Assembly: GCF_014171595.1 (NCBI RefSeq)
Contig: NZ_CP050451.1
Location: forward strand, 1,674,001 to 1,738,000
Source: Massilia sp. Se16.2.3
GTDB lineage: Bacteria > Pseudomonadota > Gammaproteobacteria > Burkholderiales > Burkholderiaceae_D
Length of the DNA stretch: 64,000 bases
Reading direction: 5' to 3'
Below, piece by piece: positions 32,635 to 42,286 of this stretch (position 1 is the first letter of the stretch; each line of letters begins with the position of its first letter). A program made the translations under genes and the position numbers. The notes under the pieces are model-generated. The model was given only the letters and a program-made list of their open reading frames with translations, did not search any database and had not been told where the DNA came from.

Positions 32635-33786
32635 GTGCAGGACACGGACCCCACCCCCGCCAGCCGCCTCGCTCTCCTTACCGACTGGCTGCGCCTGCAA
32701 GGCGCGAGCGGGGTGGGGCTGCAGGGCGCGCATGCGCTGCTCTCATGTTTCGGCTCGCCCGGTGCCATCTTCGCGGCCGGGCATGCGGACCTTGCCGCAC
32801 AGGTCGGCGAGCGCCTGGCGCGTGCGCTCTGCGCGCCGCCCACGCGCGCCATCCTCGAGCAGGCCGACGCCACCGCTGCCTGGTGCAGCCAGCCCGGCCA
32901 CCATGTCGTCGTGCTGGGCGATCCCGCCTATCCGCAGGCACTGTCCCACATTCCCGATCCGCCGCTGCTGCTCTATATAAAGGGGGCGCATCGACCTGCT
33001 GGCGCGCCCGGCCCTGGCCATCGTCGGCAGCCGCAATGCCACGGCCCGGGGCAAGGCGAATGCCGCCGCCTTCGCCGCCGCGCTCAGCGCTGCCGGCGTC
33101 TGCGTGGTGTCGGGCCTGGCGCTGGGCATCGACGCAGCCGCGCACGAGGGCGCACTGCGCGGGCCGGGGCCACCGTCGCCGTGATCGGCACCGGCGCCGA
33201 CCTGGTTTATCCGGCGCGCAACCGGGCGCTGGCCGAACGCATCGCGCAGGAGGGCTGCATCGTTTCCGAATACGCGCTCGGCACGCCGCCCACGCCCGGC
33301 AACTTCCCGCGCCGCAATCGCATCATCAGCGGCCTGTCCGCCGGCGTGCTCGTGGTCGAAGCGGCGGCCGCCTCCGGTTCACTGATTACCGCGCGCGTGG
33401 CAGGCGAGCAAGGCAGGGAAGTGTTCGCCTTGCCGGGTTCCATCCATGCGCCGCTGGCGCGCGGTTGCCACAAGCTCATACGCGAAGGCGCGCGCCTGGT
33501 TGAAACCGTCGACGAGATCCTCGAGGCCATGCGCGTGTCGCCCCTGGCCTGCATTGAGCCTGCAACTGACACTGCCGTGCCGCTCGATGCGCAGTGCATG
33601 CTGGTGTTGAAAAAGATGGGACACGACCCATTCGAAGTCGACAGCCTGCTGTCTCACAGTGGCTTGCAGATCGGGCAGCTGAGCATGGCGCTGCTCGCAC
33701 TCGAACTGGCCGGCATGGTGGAGCGCCTTCCGGGTAGCAGGGTGCAGCGCGTGGTCGGGGCAACGGGGGGTGCGCTGGCGGGGTGA
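32635..33786 (+). CDS. dprA: DNA-processing protein DprA (internal scrambled segment)
   Basis: DprA protects incoming single-stranded DNA and loads RecA during natural transformation. The N-terminal SAM-like region, the Rossmann core ([64 protein letters not shown]) and a C-terminal winged helix are visible. From about residue 119 to 178 the ORF is in the wrong frame; a G-run at 32982-32986 has one base too many and a G is missing near 33163-33173. Corrected, the segment reads [25 protein letters not shown], containing the conserved VGSR motif. It starts with GTG and has GGAG upstream. Confidence 0.9.
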   Translation: MQDTDPTPASRLALLTDWLRLQGASGVGLQGAHALLSCFGSPGAIFAAGHADLAAQVGERLARALCAPPTRAILEQADATAAWCSQPGHHVVVLGDPAYPQALSHIPDPPLLLYIKGAHRPAGAPGPGHRRQPQCHGPGQGECRRLRRRAQRCRRLRGVGPGAGHRRSRARGRTARAGATVAVIGTGADLVYPARNRALAERIAQEGCIVSEYALGTPPTPGNFPRRNRIISGLSAGVLVVEAAAASGSLITARVAGEQGREVFALPGSIHAPLARGCHKLIREGARLVETVDEILEAMRVSPLACIEPATDTAVPLDAQCMLVLKKMGHDPFEVDSLLSHSGLQIGQLSMALLALELAGMVERLPGSRVQRVVGATGGALAG

Positions 33787-33982
33787 CGGCGGCGCAGACC
33801 ATCGGTCAGGGAAACGCATCATGCTGCCCGAATAGCCATCGGAAAAGCCATGTCATCCTGATCGTTACTTACACGGCTATATGAACCGATAAGGCTGAAA
33901 AACGACGAAATCTGTTCGCCGCATGCCCGTGCACGCAGCAAGCTTGTACGCGTGCGAGCTTAGCTGCTACAGTAGCGTCACT

Positions 33983-34447
33983 ATGTTCGACATCCTGGTC
34001 TACCTCTACGAGACGTACTATCGTCCCGAAGCCTGCCCCGAGCCGGCTGCCCTGGCACGCAAGCTCTCCGCCGTCGGCTTCGACGACTTCGAGATCTGCG
34101 AGGCCATCGATTGGCTCACGGGTCTTACTGAAATGGCCGGCGAAGAACTTGCCGACGTGACGGCCTCCACCGGCATGCGCTATTACGTGGACGAGGAATA
34201 CATGGAGCTTGGCAGCGATGCAATCGGCTTCATCCAGTTCCTTGAAAGCGCCAAACTGCTCACGCCGGTGCAGCGCGAAATCGTCATCGAACGCGCGCTG
34301 GCCGTGGACGAATCGCCCGTCACGCTGAGCAAACTCAAAATCATCATCCTCATGCTCATGTGGACCCAGAACAAGGAACCGGACGCCCTGATCTTCGACG
34401 ACCTGTTCGGGTCGGACGACGAGCAGATCCCACGGATGCTGCACTGA
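33983..34447 (+). CDS. smg: Smg family protein (DUF494)
   Basis: The 154-residue product ([46 protein letters not shown]) matches the Smg/DUF494 family, found beside dprA and topB in many beta- and gammaproteobacteria. Function is unknown. ATG 33983 is preferred because upstream codons are not conserved-looking. It lies 196 bases after dprA, so it probably has its own promoter. Confidence 0.93.
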   Translation: MFDILVYLYETYYRPEACPEPAALARKLSAVGFDDFEICEAIDWLTGLTEMAGEELADVTASTGMRYYVDEEYMELGSDAIGFIQFLESAKLLTPVQREIVIERALAVDESPVTLSKLKIIILMLMWTQNKEPDALIFDDLFGSDDEQIPRMLH

Positions 34448-34458
34448 CATGAATCCCT

Positions 34459-34489
34459 CACCTGCCGCCATTGCGGCAGGTGTCATTTT
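34459..34489 (+). terminator. Probable intrinsic terminator after smg
   Basis: A 10 bp perfect stem, CACCTGCCGC (34459-34468) with GCGGCAGGTG (34473-34482), followed by TCATTTTG. The T-run is short, so termination strength is uncertain. Confidence 0.6.
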
Positions 34490-34582
34490 GGGCCTGCGCA
34501 TCGTCCACCGGCCCTGTCCTTCCGATTCAAGCAGCCGTGATGCCGGCCGCCCGATCCGAGACGGCCAGTATCACTTGCGCGC

Positions 34583-35089
34583 TCAAGTGTTATCCTTGCC
34601 TCCGCCGGAATTGGCGCTGCCGTAGCTGGATGCCGGCTGTTCGGGATGGCCGCGGTTTTCCGAGCCCTGGTCACCCGACTGGCGCGAACCCGGACCGGCG
34701 GGCGATTCCTGCGAGCCCGCGCGCTGGTTCTGCTCGAGGCCGCCGTAGCCGGACTGCTGCGACATGCCCGGGCGGTCTTCCTCGGCGCGTGCCTGCATGC
34801 GCTGTCCCTTCTGGCGCGCGCTCCATCCGCCTCCCCGGGTGCCGACACCGCCGCGTCCGCGGTCGCGCTGGCCACCGACGCTGGCTCGACCGGCGCTCAG
34901 GTTTTCAGATTGCATGTTGCCGGAGGGACGCTGTTCGGAATTGGGCGTCCACGATTGCGAATTCGGTGCCGACGCCGCCACCGCGCCAGGCGCACGGCCC
35001 TGCTGGCTGCCCTCGGCCACCGGCACCATCTTTTCCCGCGCCATGCTGCGGCCGTGTTCGTTCACCATGCCTTTGTGTTTGTCGCTCAT
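34583..35089 (-). CDS. Disordered Gly/Gln/Ser-rich hypothetical protein
   Basis: The 168-residue product starts MSDKHKGMVNEHGRSM and is made mostly of Gly, Ser, Gln, Arg, Asn and Pro, with segments such as GQRDRGRGGVGTRGGGWSAR. It has no signal peptide, no membrane helix and no recognisable fold, so it is probably intrinsically disordered; the RG/GG-like content could bind nucleic acid. ATG 35089 begins the Lys/Glu/His-rich N-terminus. It is divergent from topB. I do not recognise a family. Confidence 0.6.
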   Translation of the reverse strand: MSDKHKGMVNEHGRSMAREKMVPVAEGSQQGRAPGAVAASAPNSQSWTPNSEQRPSGNMQSENLSAGRASVGGQRDRGRGGVGTRGGGWSARQKGQRMQARAEEDRPGMSQQSGYGGLEQNQRAGSQESPAGPGSRQSGDQGSENRGHPEQPASSYGSANSGGGKDNT

Positions 35090-35479
35090 GGTACTTTCCT
35101 CCCGTAAAACGGCGTGGCCCGTGCACGCCAACGGGACGATCATGCGCGCGCAACCGTGGCACTTGTATCGGAATCGTGTCCGGACCGATGTAGGAAAGCG
35201 CCCACTTCACGGCGGCAAGGCATGAAGCGCGCACACAACATTGTCCCTTGCTAAGGGCGCGCGGGGCGACGCAAACGGCTTGCACGACACAAGCATGGTG
35301 CAGAGGCTACTTGCGAACAGCGCGATAACGCGCTTATCATTGGCCGCTCATTCAGGACTGTTACTACTAAGAACCTACCCGCGTAACAGAATTGCGGCGC
35401 AGTTCGCCGACGCGGTCCGGCCGCCAAGCATGTATGATGCGCAGGCCACACACCTAATATAAGTACGACGAGAAACTTT
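35090..35479. other. Noncoding spacer between divergent genes
   Basis: About 390 bases without a supported gene. It should hold the promoters of the disordered protein gene (leftward) and topB (rightward). The only structure I see is a short perfect palindrome AGCGCG-ATAA-CGCGCT at 35319-35334. No riboswitch, tRNA or clear -35/-10 pair was recognised. Confidence 0.5.
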
Positions 35480-38161
35480 ATGACCAAAACCCTCATCATC
35501 GCCGAGAAGCCCTCCGTCGCGAATGACATCGCCAAGACGCTGGGCGGCTTCACCAAGCACGATGAGTATTTCGAGAACGACGAATACATCCTGTCGTCGG
35601 CTGTCGGCCACCTGCTGGAAATCGCGGTGCCGGAAGAGTACGACGTCAAGCGCGGCAAATGGAGCTTCACGCACCTGCCGATGATTCCGCCCCACTTCGC
35701 GCTGAACCCGATCGCGAAAACCGAGTCGCGCCTGAAGGTGCTGAACAAGCTGATCAAGCGCAAGGATGTCACCACCCTCATCAACGCATGTGACGCCGGG
35801 CGCGAGGGCGAACTGATCTTCCGCCTGATCGCGCAACACGCGAAAGCCAAGCAGCCTGTGAAACGCCTGTGGCTGCAGTCGATGACGGCCAATGCGATCC
35901 GCGAAGGCTTCAAGCAGCTGCGCAGCGACGAAGAGATGCTGCCGCTGGCCGACGCCGCGCGCTGCCGTTCGGAAGCGGACTGGCTGATCGGCATCAACGG
36001 CACCCGCGCCATGACCGCCTTCAACTCGAAGGAGGGCGGCTTCTACCTGACCACCGTCGGCCGCGTGCAGACGCCGACCCTGTCGATCGTGGTCGAGCGC
36101 GAAGAAAAGATCAAGAAGTTCGTCCCGCGCGATTACTGGGAAGTGCGCGCCGAGTTCGTCTGCGCCGCGGGCGTCTATGAAGGACGCTGGCTCGACCAGA
36201 ACTTCAAGAAGGACGAGAACGATCCGGAAAAGCGCGCCGAGCGCCTCTGGAGCAAGACGGCCGCCGATTCGATCGCCGCCGCCTGCCGCGACAAGCAGGG
36301 CGTGGTCACCGAGGAATCGAAGCCGACCACCTCGATGGCGCCGGCCCTGTTCGACCTGACGAGCCTGCAGCGCGAGGCCAACGGCCGTTTCGGCTTCTCG
36401 GCCAAGAACACGCTCGGCCTGGCCCAGGCGCTCTACGAAAAGCACAAGGTGCTGACCTACCCGCGTACCGATTCGCGCCACCTGCCGGAAGACTATATCG
36501 CGACCGTCAAGGAAACGATGGTCGCGCTGGCCGACACGAATAACTACAACCAGTTCGCCAAGCAGATCACCAGGAACGGCTGGGTCAAGCCGAACAAGCG
36601 CATTTTCGACAACACCAAGATCTCGGACCACTTCGCCATCATCCCGACCGGCGTCGCCCCTAAAAACCTGACGGAACCGGAGCAGAAGCTGTACGACCTG
36701 GTGACGCGCCGCTTCATGGCCGTGTTCTTCCCGCCAGCCGAGTTCCTGGTCACGACCCGCTTTACCGAAGTGTCGGGCCACCAGTTCAAGACCGAAGGCA
36801 AGGTCATGACCAACCCGGGCTGGCTTGCCATCTACGGCAAGGACACCACCGGCGACGACAAGGATGGCGCCACGCTGGTCCCGGTCGCGAAGGGCGAGAA
36901 GGTGTTGACGGACAAGATCACCGCCAACGGCCTGGTGACGAAACCGCCTGCGCGCTACAGCGAAGCGACGCTGCTCTCCGCCATGGAAGGCGCCGGCAAG
37001 CTGGTCGACTCCGACGAGCTGCGCGACGCCATGGCCGGCAAGGGCCTGGGCACGCCGGCCACGCGCGCCGCCATCATCGAGGGCTTGCTGACCGAGAAAT
37101 ACCTGATCCGCGAAGGGCGCGAACTGATCCCGACGGCAAAGGCGTCGCAGCTGATGACCTTGTTGCGCGGCCTCGGTGTGAACGAACTGACGGCGCCGGA
37201 ACTGACGGGCGAGTGGGAATACAAGCTGTCGCAAATGGAGAAGGGCAAGATCTCGCGAGAGGAATTCATGCGCGAAATCGCGCAGATGACGCAGATCATC
37301 GTCAAGCGTGCCAAGGAATACAACAACGACACGATTCCCGGCGAGTACGCCACCTTGCGGACGCCTTGCCCGAACTGCGCCGGCGTGGTCAAGGAAAACT
37401 ACCGCCGCTTCGCCTGCACCAAGTGCGACTTCTCGATGAGCAAGACGCCGGGCAGCCGCCAGTTCGAGATCGAGGAAGTCGAAGAGCTGCTGGAAAAGCG
37501 CACCATCGGACCGCTGCAGGGCTTCCGCTCGAAGATGGGCCGTCCGTTCGCGGCCATCCTGCGTATCGTGCGCGACGAGGAAATCGGCAACTTCAAGCTC
37601 GAATTCGATTTCGGCCAGGACCAGGAGGGCGGCGAAGACGGCGAGGGCGTCGACTTCACCGGCCAGACCGCGCTCGGCCCCTGCCCGAAGTGCTTCGGCG
37701 GTGTCTACGAGATGGGCCTGGCCTATGTCTGCGAGAAGAGCGTGGCCAAGCCGAAGAGCTGCGACTTCCGCAGCGGCCGCATCATCCTGCAGCAGGAAAT
37801 CCTGCCCGAGCAGATGGCCAAGCTCCTGAACGACGGCAAGACCGACCTGCTGCCGGGCTTCGTTTCGCAGCGCACGCGCCGTCCGTTCAAGGCCTTCCTC
37901 ACGCGCGGCAAGGACGGCAAGATCAGCTTCGAGTTCGAGGAACGCAAGGCCAAGCCGGCGGCCAAGGGCAAGGCCGCGGCCGCGAGTGGTGCTGACGGTG
38001 CCGATGGCGCCGAAGCGACGGCGCCGATCAAGGCCGCCGCACGCAAGTCGCCAGCCAAGGCCGCCGCCAAGACGGCCGCCAAGCCCGCCGCCCGCAAGGC
38101 GCCGGCCAAGACCGCCGTCAAGCGCGCCAGTGCGTCGGCCAAGAAGGATGCGGCCGGCTGA
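35480..38161 (+). CDS. topB: DNA topoisomerase III with zinc-ribbon and histone-like tail
   Basis: This type IA topoisomerase breaks one DNA strand to decatenate and relax DNA. The TOPRIM domain is at the N-terminus (LIIAEKPSVANDIAKTLGG, INACDAGREGELIFR) and the catalytic Tyr327 is in LTYPRTDSRHLPED. The C-terminus has zinc-ribbon cysteines (CPNCAGVV, CTKC; then CPKCFGG) and a tail of about 70 residues of Ala/Lys repeats like histone H1. At 893 residues it is longer than E. coli TopB, because of the added zinc and tail regions. Downstream is an intrinsic terminator. Confidence 0.94.
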   Translation: MTKTLIIAEKPSVANDIAKTLGGFTKHDEYFENDEYILSSAVGHLLEIAVPEEYDVKRGKWSFTHLPMIPPHFALNPIAKTESRLKVLNKLIKRKDVTTLINACDAGREGELIFRLIAQHAKAKQPVKRLWLQSMTANAIREGFKQLRSDEEMLPLADAARCRSEADWLIGINGTRAMTAFNSKEGGFYLTTVGRVQTPTLSIVVEREEKIKKFVPRDYWEVRAEFVCAAGVYEGRWLDQNFKKDENDPEKRAERLWSKTAADSIAAACRDKQGVVTEESKPTTSMAPALFDLTSLQREANGRFGFSAKNTLGLAQALYEKHKVLTYPRTDSRHLPEDYIATVKETMVALADTNNYNQFAKQITRNGWVKPNKRIFDNTKISDHFAIIPTGVAPKNLTEPEQKLYDLVTRRFMAVFFPPAEFLVTTRFTEVSGHQFKTEGKVMTNPGWLAIYGKDTTGDDKDGATLVPVAKGEKVLTDKITANGLVTKPPARYSEATLLSAMEGAGKLVDSDELRDAMAGKGLGTPATRAAIIEGLLTEKYLIREGRELIPTAKASQLMTLLRGLGVNELTAPELTGEWEYKLSQMEKGKISREEFMREIAQMTQIIVKRAKEYNNDTIPGEYATLRTPCPNCAGVVKENYRRFACTKCDFSMSKTPGSRQFEIEEVEELLEKRTIGPLQGFRSKMGRPFAAILRIVRDEEIGNFKLEFDFGQDQEGGEDGEGVDFTGQTALGPCPKCFGGVYEMGLAYVCEKSVAKPKSCDFRSGRIILQQEILPEQMAKLLNDGKTDLLPGFVSQRTRRPFKAFLTRGKDGKISFEFEERKAKPAAKGKAAAASGADGADGAEATAPIKAAARKSPAKAAAKTAAKPAARKAPAKTAVKRASASAKKDAAG

Positions 38162-38177
38162 CCAGGACGGCGCAAAC

Positions 38178-38209
38178 AAAAACCGCGGACTTGTTCCGCG
38201 GTTTTTTTT
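38178..38209 (+). terminator. Intrinsic terminator after topB
   Basis: AACCGCGGA (38181-38189) pairs with TCCGCGGTT (38195-38203) and is followed by a long T-run, 16 bases after the topB stop. Confidence 0.9.
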
Positions 38210-38260
38210 CGTCTGGACAGGGTAATGCCGCTAGGCCGGCGGCGGGCGCAATGCCTGTGT

Positions 38261-38434
38261 TAAGTACTCACCCAAAAATAAATGTGTTTTTGGCTTCCAG
38301 AACCGGCGCGTTGCTGCGTCGGCTCGTGCTTGCAGTGCTCGCACTGCGGCGCTCTCGCCGTCTTGCACCGCATCCGAACCGGCACGTCCGGTTCTGTTTG
38401 CCAAAATTCCCATTTATTTTCGGTCGAGTACTTA
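38261..38434. mobile_element. MITE-like 174 bp element with about 46 bp inverted ends
   Basis: The left end begins TAAGTACTC (38261) and continues through AAAATAAATG and TTTTGGC to CAGAACCGG (about 38306). The right end mirrors this: CCGGTTCTG (38388) through GCCAAAA and CATTTATTTT to GAGTACTTA (38434). The interior, about 80 bases, has no ORF and resembles the GTAC-core repeats in composition. TA dinucleotides at both tips would fit a TA target duplication, as in IS630/mariner-derived MITEs. No transposase is nearby. Confidence 0.68.
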
Positions 38435-38446
38435 GCGGCGGCGGAA

Positions 38447-38478
38447 ATAAAAAAACCGCGAGCCTTGCGTCGCGGTTG
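38447..38478 (-). terminator. Intrinsic terminator for the leftward antitoxin-like gene
   Basis: Read on the minus strand, AACCGCGA (from 38477 to 38470) pairs with TCGCGGTT (38461 to 38454) and is followed by a T-run. It lies 30 bases after the stop of the gene at 38509-38718. Confidence 0.82.
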
Positions 38479-38508
38479 TGTGGGGTGCCTGCGCTGTTGC
38501 CCGGCGCC

Positions 38509-38718
38509 TTATTCCTGCCAGTCCTGCAGGGCGCGGATCGCAGCTTCTCCGTTGCGGATCGCCTTGACGCGGCGAACAACCTCGTCGCGCCACGCTTCCT
38601 CGGCATCGAGGTCGGCCGGGCCGTCGACGTCCTGCGACAGCAGGCGCAGTACTACATGCTTGTCTTCAGCGGAGAGCAGCTGAATCTTCTCGCAGATTTC
38701 GGCAAGCATGGTCGACAT
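38509..38718 (-). CDS. Addiction module component-like protein (orphan)
   Basis: The 69-residue product (MSTMLAEICEKIQLLSAEDK, EEAWRDEVVRRVKAIRNGEA) resembles the putative addiction-module component family related to antitoxins of RelE/ParE-type systems. No toxin gene flanks it; the neighbours are topB and an ABC transporter. GAGGA lies five bases before ATG 38718, which favours this start over GTG 38730. It may be a solitary antitoxin or a repurposed small regulator. Confidence 0.6.
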   Translation of the reverse strand: MSTMLAEICEKIQLLSAEDKHVVLRLLSQDVDGPADLDAEEAWRDEVVRRVKAIRNGEAAIRALQDWQE

Positions 38719-38762
38719 CGGTGTCCTCACTGGAAAACGGTGATTTGATCATAGCCCGAGTT

Positions 38763-41700
38763 CTATCGGCTGTCGACCGGAACCATGTTGTCTGTGGGTT
38801 TCTTGTCAATCAGCTTATGGTCCGGGTCGATGCCGGCCCGCGCCGGAGGGGCGTCGACGACGAAGCGCACGTCCCGGTGCCGCTCGCGCACCAGGCGCCG
38901 CTCGCGCACCAGAGGCTTGCCGTCGCGGTCGTCGACACCGAATTCGATGTAGTCGGCCAGCGCCGCGTCGTGCTCGGCCGCGCCGCCGACGCGCACCTTG
39001 CCCGCGCTGGCATGCAGGGTGACCTCGTACTTGCCGTCCGGCCGGCGCGGCGCGCGCTGGCGCTGTCGGCGCGGTTTTCATACAGCACGATCGCCTTGAA
39101 CAGGTCGTCGACCAGGTAGGCCTTGTCCGCCGGCGCGGCCGCGCGCAGCGCCGTCGCCAGCGCGGTGGCCGCGGCCGTGCGTCCTGTTGCCGCCGGCGCC
39201 GTGCGCAGCATCTCGCGCAGCGTCGCGTTGAGCTGCTCTTCGCCCAATATATCCTGCAGCAGGTAGAGCGCCATGCCGCCCTTGCGCTGCTGCAGCCAGG
39301 CTTCGTCCATGCCCTGCATGAGCGGCTGTTCGCGGCCGAGGACGAGCGCGCGTCCCATCAGGTAGGCCTGCAGGTCGTGGCGCAGGTAGCGCCGCATCCC
39401 GGTCGAGCCCTCGCTGCGGCGCAGCGCCATCAGTGCCGTGTATTCGGCCAGTCCGTCCACCAGCGCGTCGCCGGGCAGGCGCTCTTCCCACCACTGGCGC
39501 GCGGTGCCATACGCGCCCATGTAGAGGGGGTAGTCGATGTCTGGGCCGCGCCGCCGTCGACGCGGGCAATGAAGGCGCCATCCTCGGGCAGGGCCAGCAT
39601 GCCGGGGAAAGCACGCGCGGGACCGGCATTGCGCGGCGTCTCGACCACGCGCAGGTCGTGCAGGCCATAAGGGCCGAACTGGCGCGTGCCGTAGTCGAGC
39701 ACCGCGCTCGCGCCGCGCAGCAGGCCGTCGACGCTGTCGTCGTGCGCCGGCTGGAAGTAGGCGTCGAGGGCGACGTCCTGCCAGCGCTCGTGGCGCACCG
39801 CGTAGCGGGCCGACGCCACCGCGTAGCCGCCCGCGATCGGCTGCTCGACCCGGTAGTGGAAATGGCGCCGTTCGTTCGCGATCCATTCGCGTTCGAGCGC
39901 GCCGGGGGCGATCGCCACCTGGTCGACCGTGGTGCTGACGATGGCACTGAAGCGCACGCTGGCGGCGGGGGAGAGCGGCGCTGCTGGCGGGGCGCGTCAG
40001 GCGGTGGTGGCGGCGGTCGCGCGCGTCGCGCAGTTCCACCAGCGGCTGGTAGCCGATGCGTGGCAGCGCCTCGTCGGTGAACCAGGTGCCGTTGGCCGCC
40101 ACCGGAGTATCGCTGCCGAAGCCGAACAGGCCGCCGGGCGCGTAGCTGAGGTCGAACTGCAGGGCCATGCGCGCGCCCGGCGCCAGCGGCGTCGCCAGGC
40201 GGTAATGGAAGAAGCCGCGCGCGCGGTCCGCCGTCACCAGGCGCGCCGGCAGCGACAGCCGCGCCACCAGGTCGGCACCTGGCTGCTGGTAGAGAACCAG
40301 GTCGGCCAGCGGCGCCGTGCCGCGGTTTTCCAGCTGGTACACGCCTTGCACGGCCAGCGTACGGCTGCGCGGATGGATGTCGACGCGCAGGTCGACCGCG
40401 ACAAGGGCGGGCTGCGCCAGGCCGGCGAAGCGGCGGTAGCGGGTTTCGTAATCGGCGCGGCGCGCTTCCTCGCTGCGCGCCATGCGGTAGCTGCCGGCGA
40501 CGTCCAGTTCGTACCAGGCCAGGGCGCCGCTGCCGGCAAAGAGCAGCAATCCGGCCGCAAAGGTGGCGAGGATGGGCAGCGTCAGGTGCTGGCGCGCCAT
40601 GCGCAGGCGGCTGCGCAGCTCGGCATTCACGCCGTGTGGCCACAGCACGACCGTCAGCGCGAGCAGCACCAGGGCCGCGCCGGCCCAGTACAGTTCGAGC
40701 GTGCGCTCGAGCAGCAGGTGGTGGCCGAAGCCGTTCATGCTGGAATACTCCAGCTGCGGGAACACGCCGTACAGCAGCAGCGGGTGGTCGATCCCGCGGC
40801 CCTGGACGGCCGTGAAGCCGACGTAGAGCGCCACCAGCACCGCATAGCCGAGGTATTTGCGTGCGCACAGCACCTGGACGGCGATGGCAAGCACCGCCAG
40901 CAGGGCGTACTGCGGCAGCAGGATGGTGAACAGGAAGCGCAGGTACAGGCCTGGCTCGAGCGCGAAGTAGCCGCGCAGGAGCTGGCACAGCATCGCGCAC
41001 AGCATCACCAGGAATAGCAGCAGCGCCTGCATCGCCACCAGTGCCAGCGTTTTCGACAGCGGCGCCAGCCAGGCCGGCACCGGCAACGCGTCGAACAGCT
41101 GGGCCACGCGCGCATCGCGTTCGCGCCACACCAGCTGGGCCGCGTAGAATGCGGTCACGACCAGCATGAAGCTGCTGAACATCTCGCGGATCAGGGCCAG
41201 CATGTTCCGGGTGACCGGATAGGTGCGGGCGCCGTGCAGGATGCCCAGCTCGAAAGTGCCGCCCGCCAGCATCGCCATCGCGACCGGGGCAATCAGGGCG
41301 AAGGGCAGGGTGGCCACCGTCTGGCGCAGGTGCAGGAGGGTGGTGCGCGCCAGCAGTGCCAGTGTGTTGCGGCGTGCGAAGTCGGGGCGCTCGCGGGTAT
41401 GCACGGCCACCTGCGAGAGGGGCGTCGTTGCGCTGTCGGCGGGCGCGTCGGCGGCGCGGGTTTCCAGCATGCCGACCAGGTGCAGGCGCCAGTAGCCGAG
41501 CAGCAGCACGGCCAGGCCGAAGCCGCACCAGATCAGGCGGTTGACCCGGTACACGCCTTCCAGGCCGATGGGGCGTGCGTTGCGTTCGGCGGTCGGCCAG
41601 TATTCGGTCAGGCGCAGCACCGCCGTGGTCGCGAACGGGTCGATCAGCGCCGCCAGCGTCTTGTAGTCGAAGTCGCGCGCGAGCGAGGGGGCGATGGTGT

Positions 41701-42283
41701 AGCCGAGCATCAGGACGATGCTGGCCACGTACACCGGCAGCATGCGCCGCGTCAGCGCCGCCAGCACGAAGAAGATGGCACCGAAGACGAACAGGTTGGG
41801 CAGCAGCGTGAACAGCCAGGGCAGCAGGTAGGTGCCGAAGGCGGCGCCGCCGACGCGGTCGGGGTCGACGCCGGGCACCAGGCTGCCGAGCCACTGGCCG
41901 AGCAGGATGCCGCTGAAGATCAGGGCCAGCACCGGGTAGGCGCCGAGGAAGCGCCCGAACACGTAGGCGCTCTTCCTGACGGGCGCGCTGAAGAAGAAAT
42001 GGTGCATGCCGTGCTCGAAGTCCTGCTGGATCGCGCGTCCCATGATGGCGGCCACCACGATCACGGCCGGGCAGCCGAGGAAGGCGGTCGACAGTGCCAC
42101 CTGGCGCGGCGCGTCGATCAGCATGCGCGCGCCGAAGGCGACGATGGTGTCCTTGAACACGCCGCCCGCGGCCGCCGTCCACAGCAGGGCCAGCACGACG
42201 AAGATGCCGAAGCAGCTCCAGGCCAGCAGGCTGCGCGCGCGCTGGCGGAGCTCGAAGCGGACGATGGCGAGGAAAGCGGACAT
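38763..42283 (-). CDS. ABC-2 permease fused to a degenerate M1 peptidase-like domain (frameshifted)
   Basis: The N-terminal half holds two blocks of ABC-2 helices (about residues 20-270 and 320-600). The C-terminal half is an M1 aminopeptidase-like region. In relatives of this architecture the helix carries HEXXH followed by QWW; here the aligned segment reads [10 protein letters not shown] and the third ligand in NEGFAEY is VDGLAEY, so the zinc site is lost. Three one-base indels move the frame at 39967-39971, about 39540-39545 and about 39036-39041; corrected, the protein ends [14 protein letters not shown] at 38763. It follows its ATPase by three bases and probably exports or senses an unknown substrate. 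Confidence 0.82.
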
Positions 42284-42286
42284 CGA

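Noticed and set aside
35375..38179. 934-residue minus-strand ORF opposite topB
   Set aside because: It is a shadow of the topoisomerase gene and has no motif of its own.
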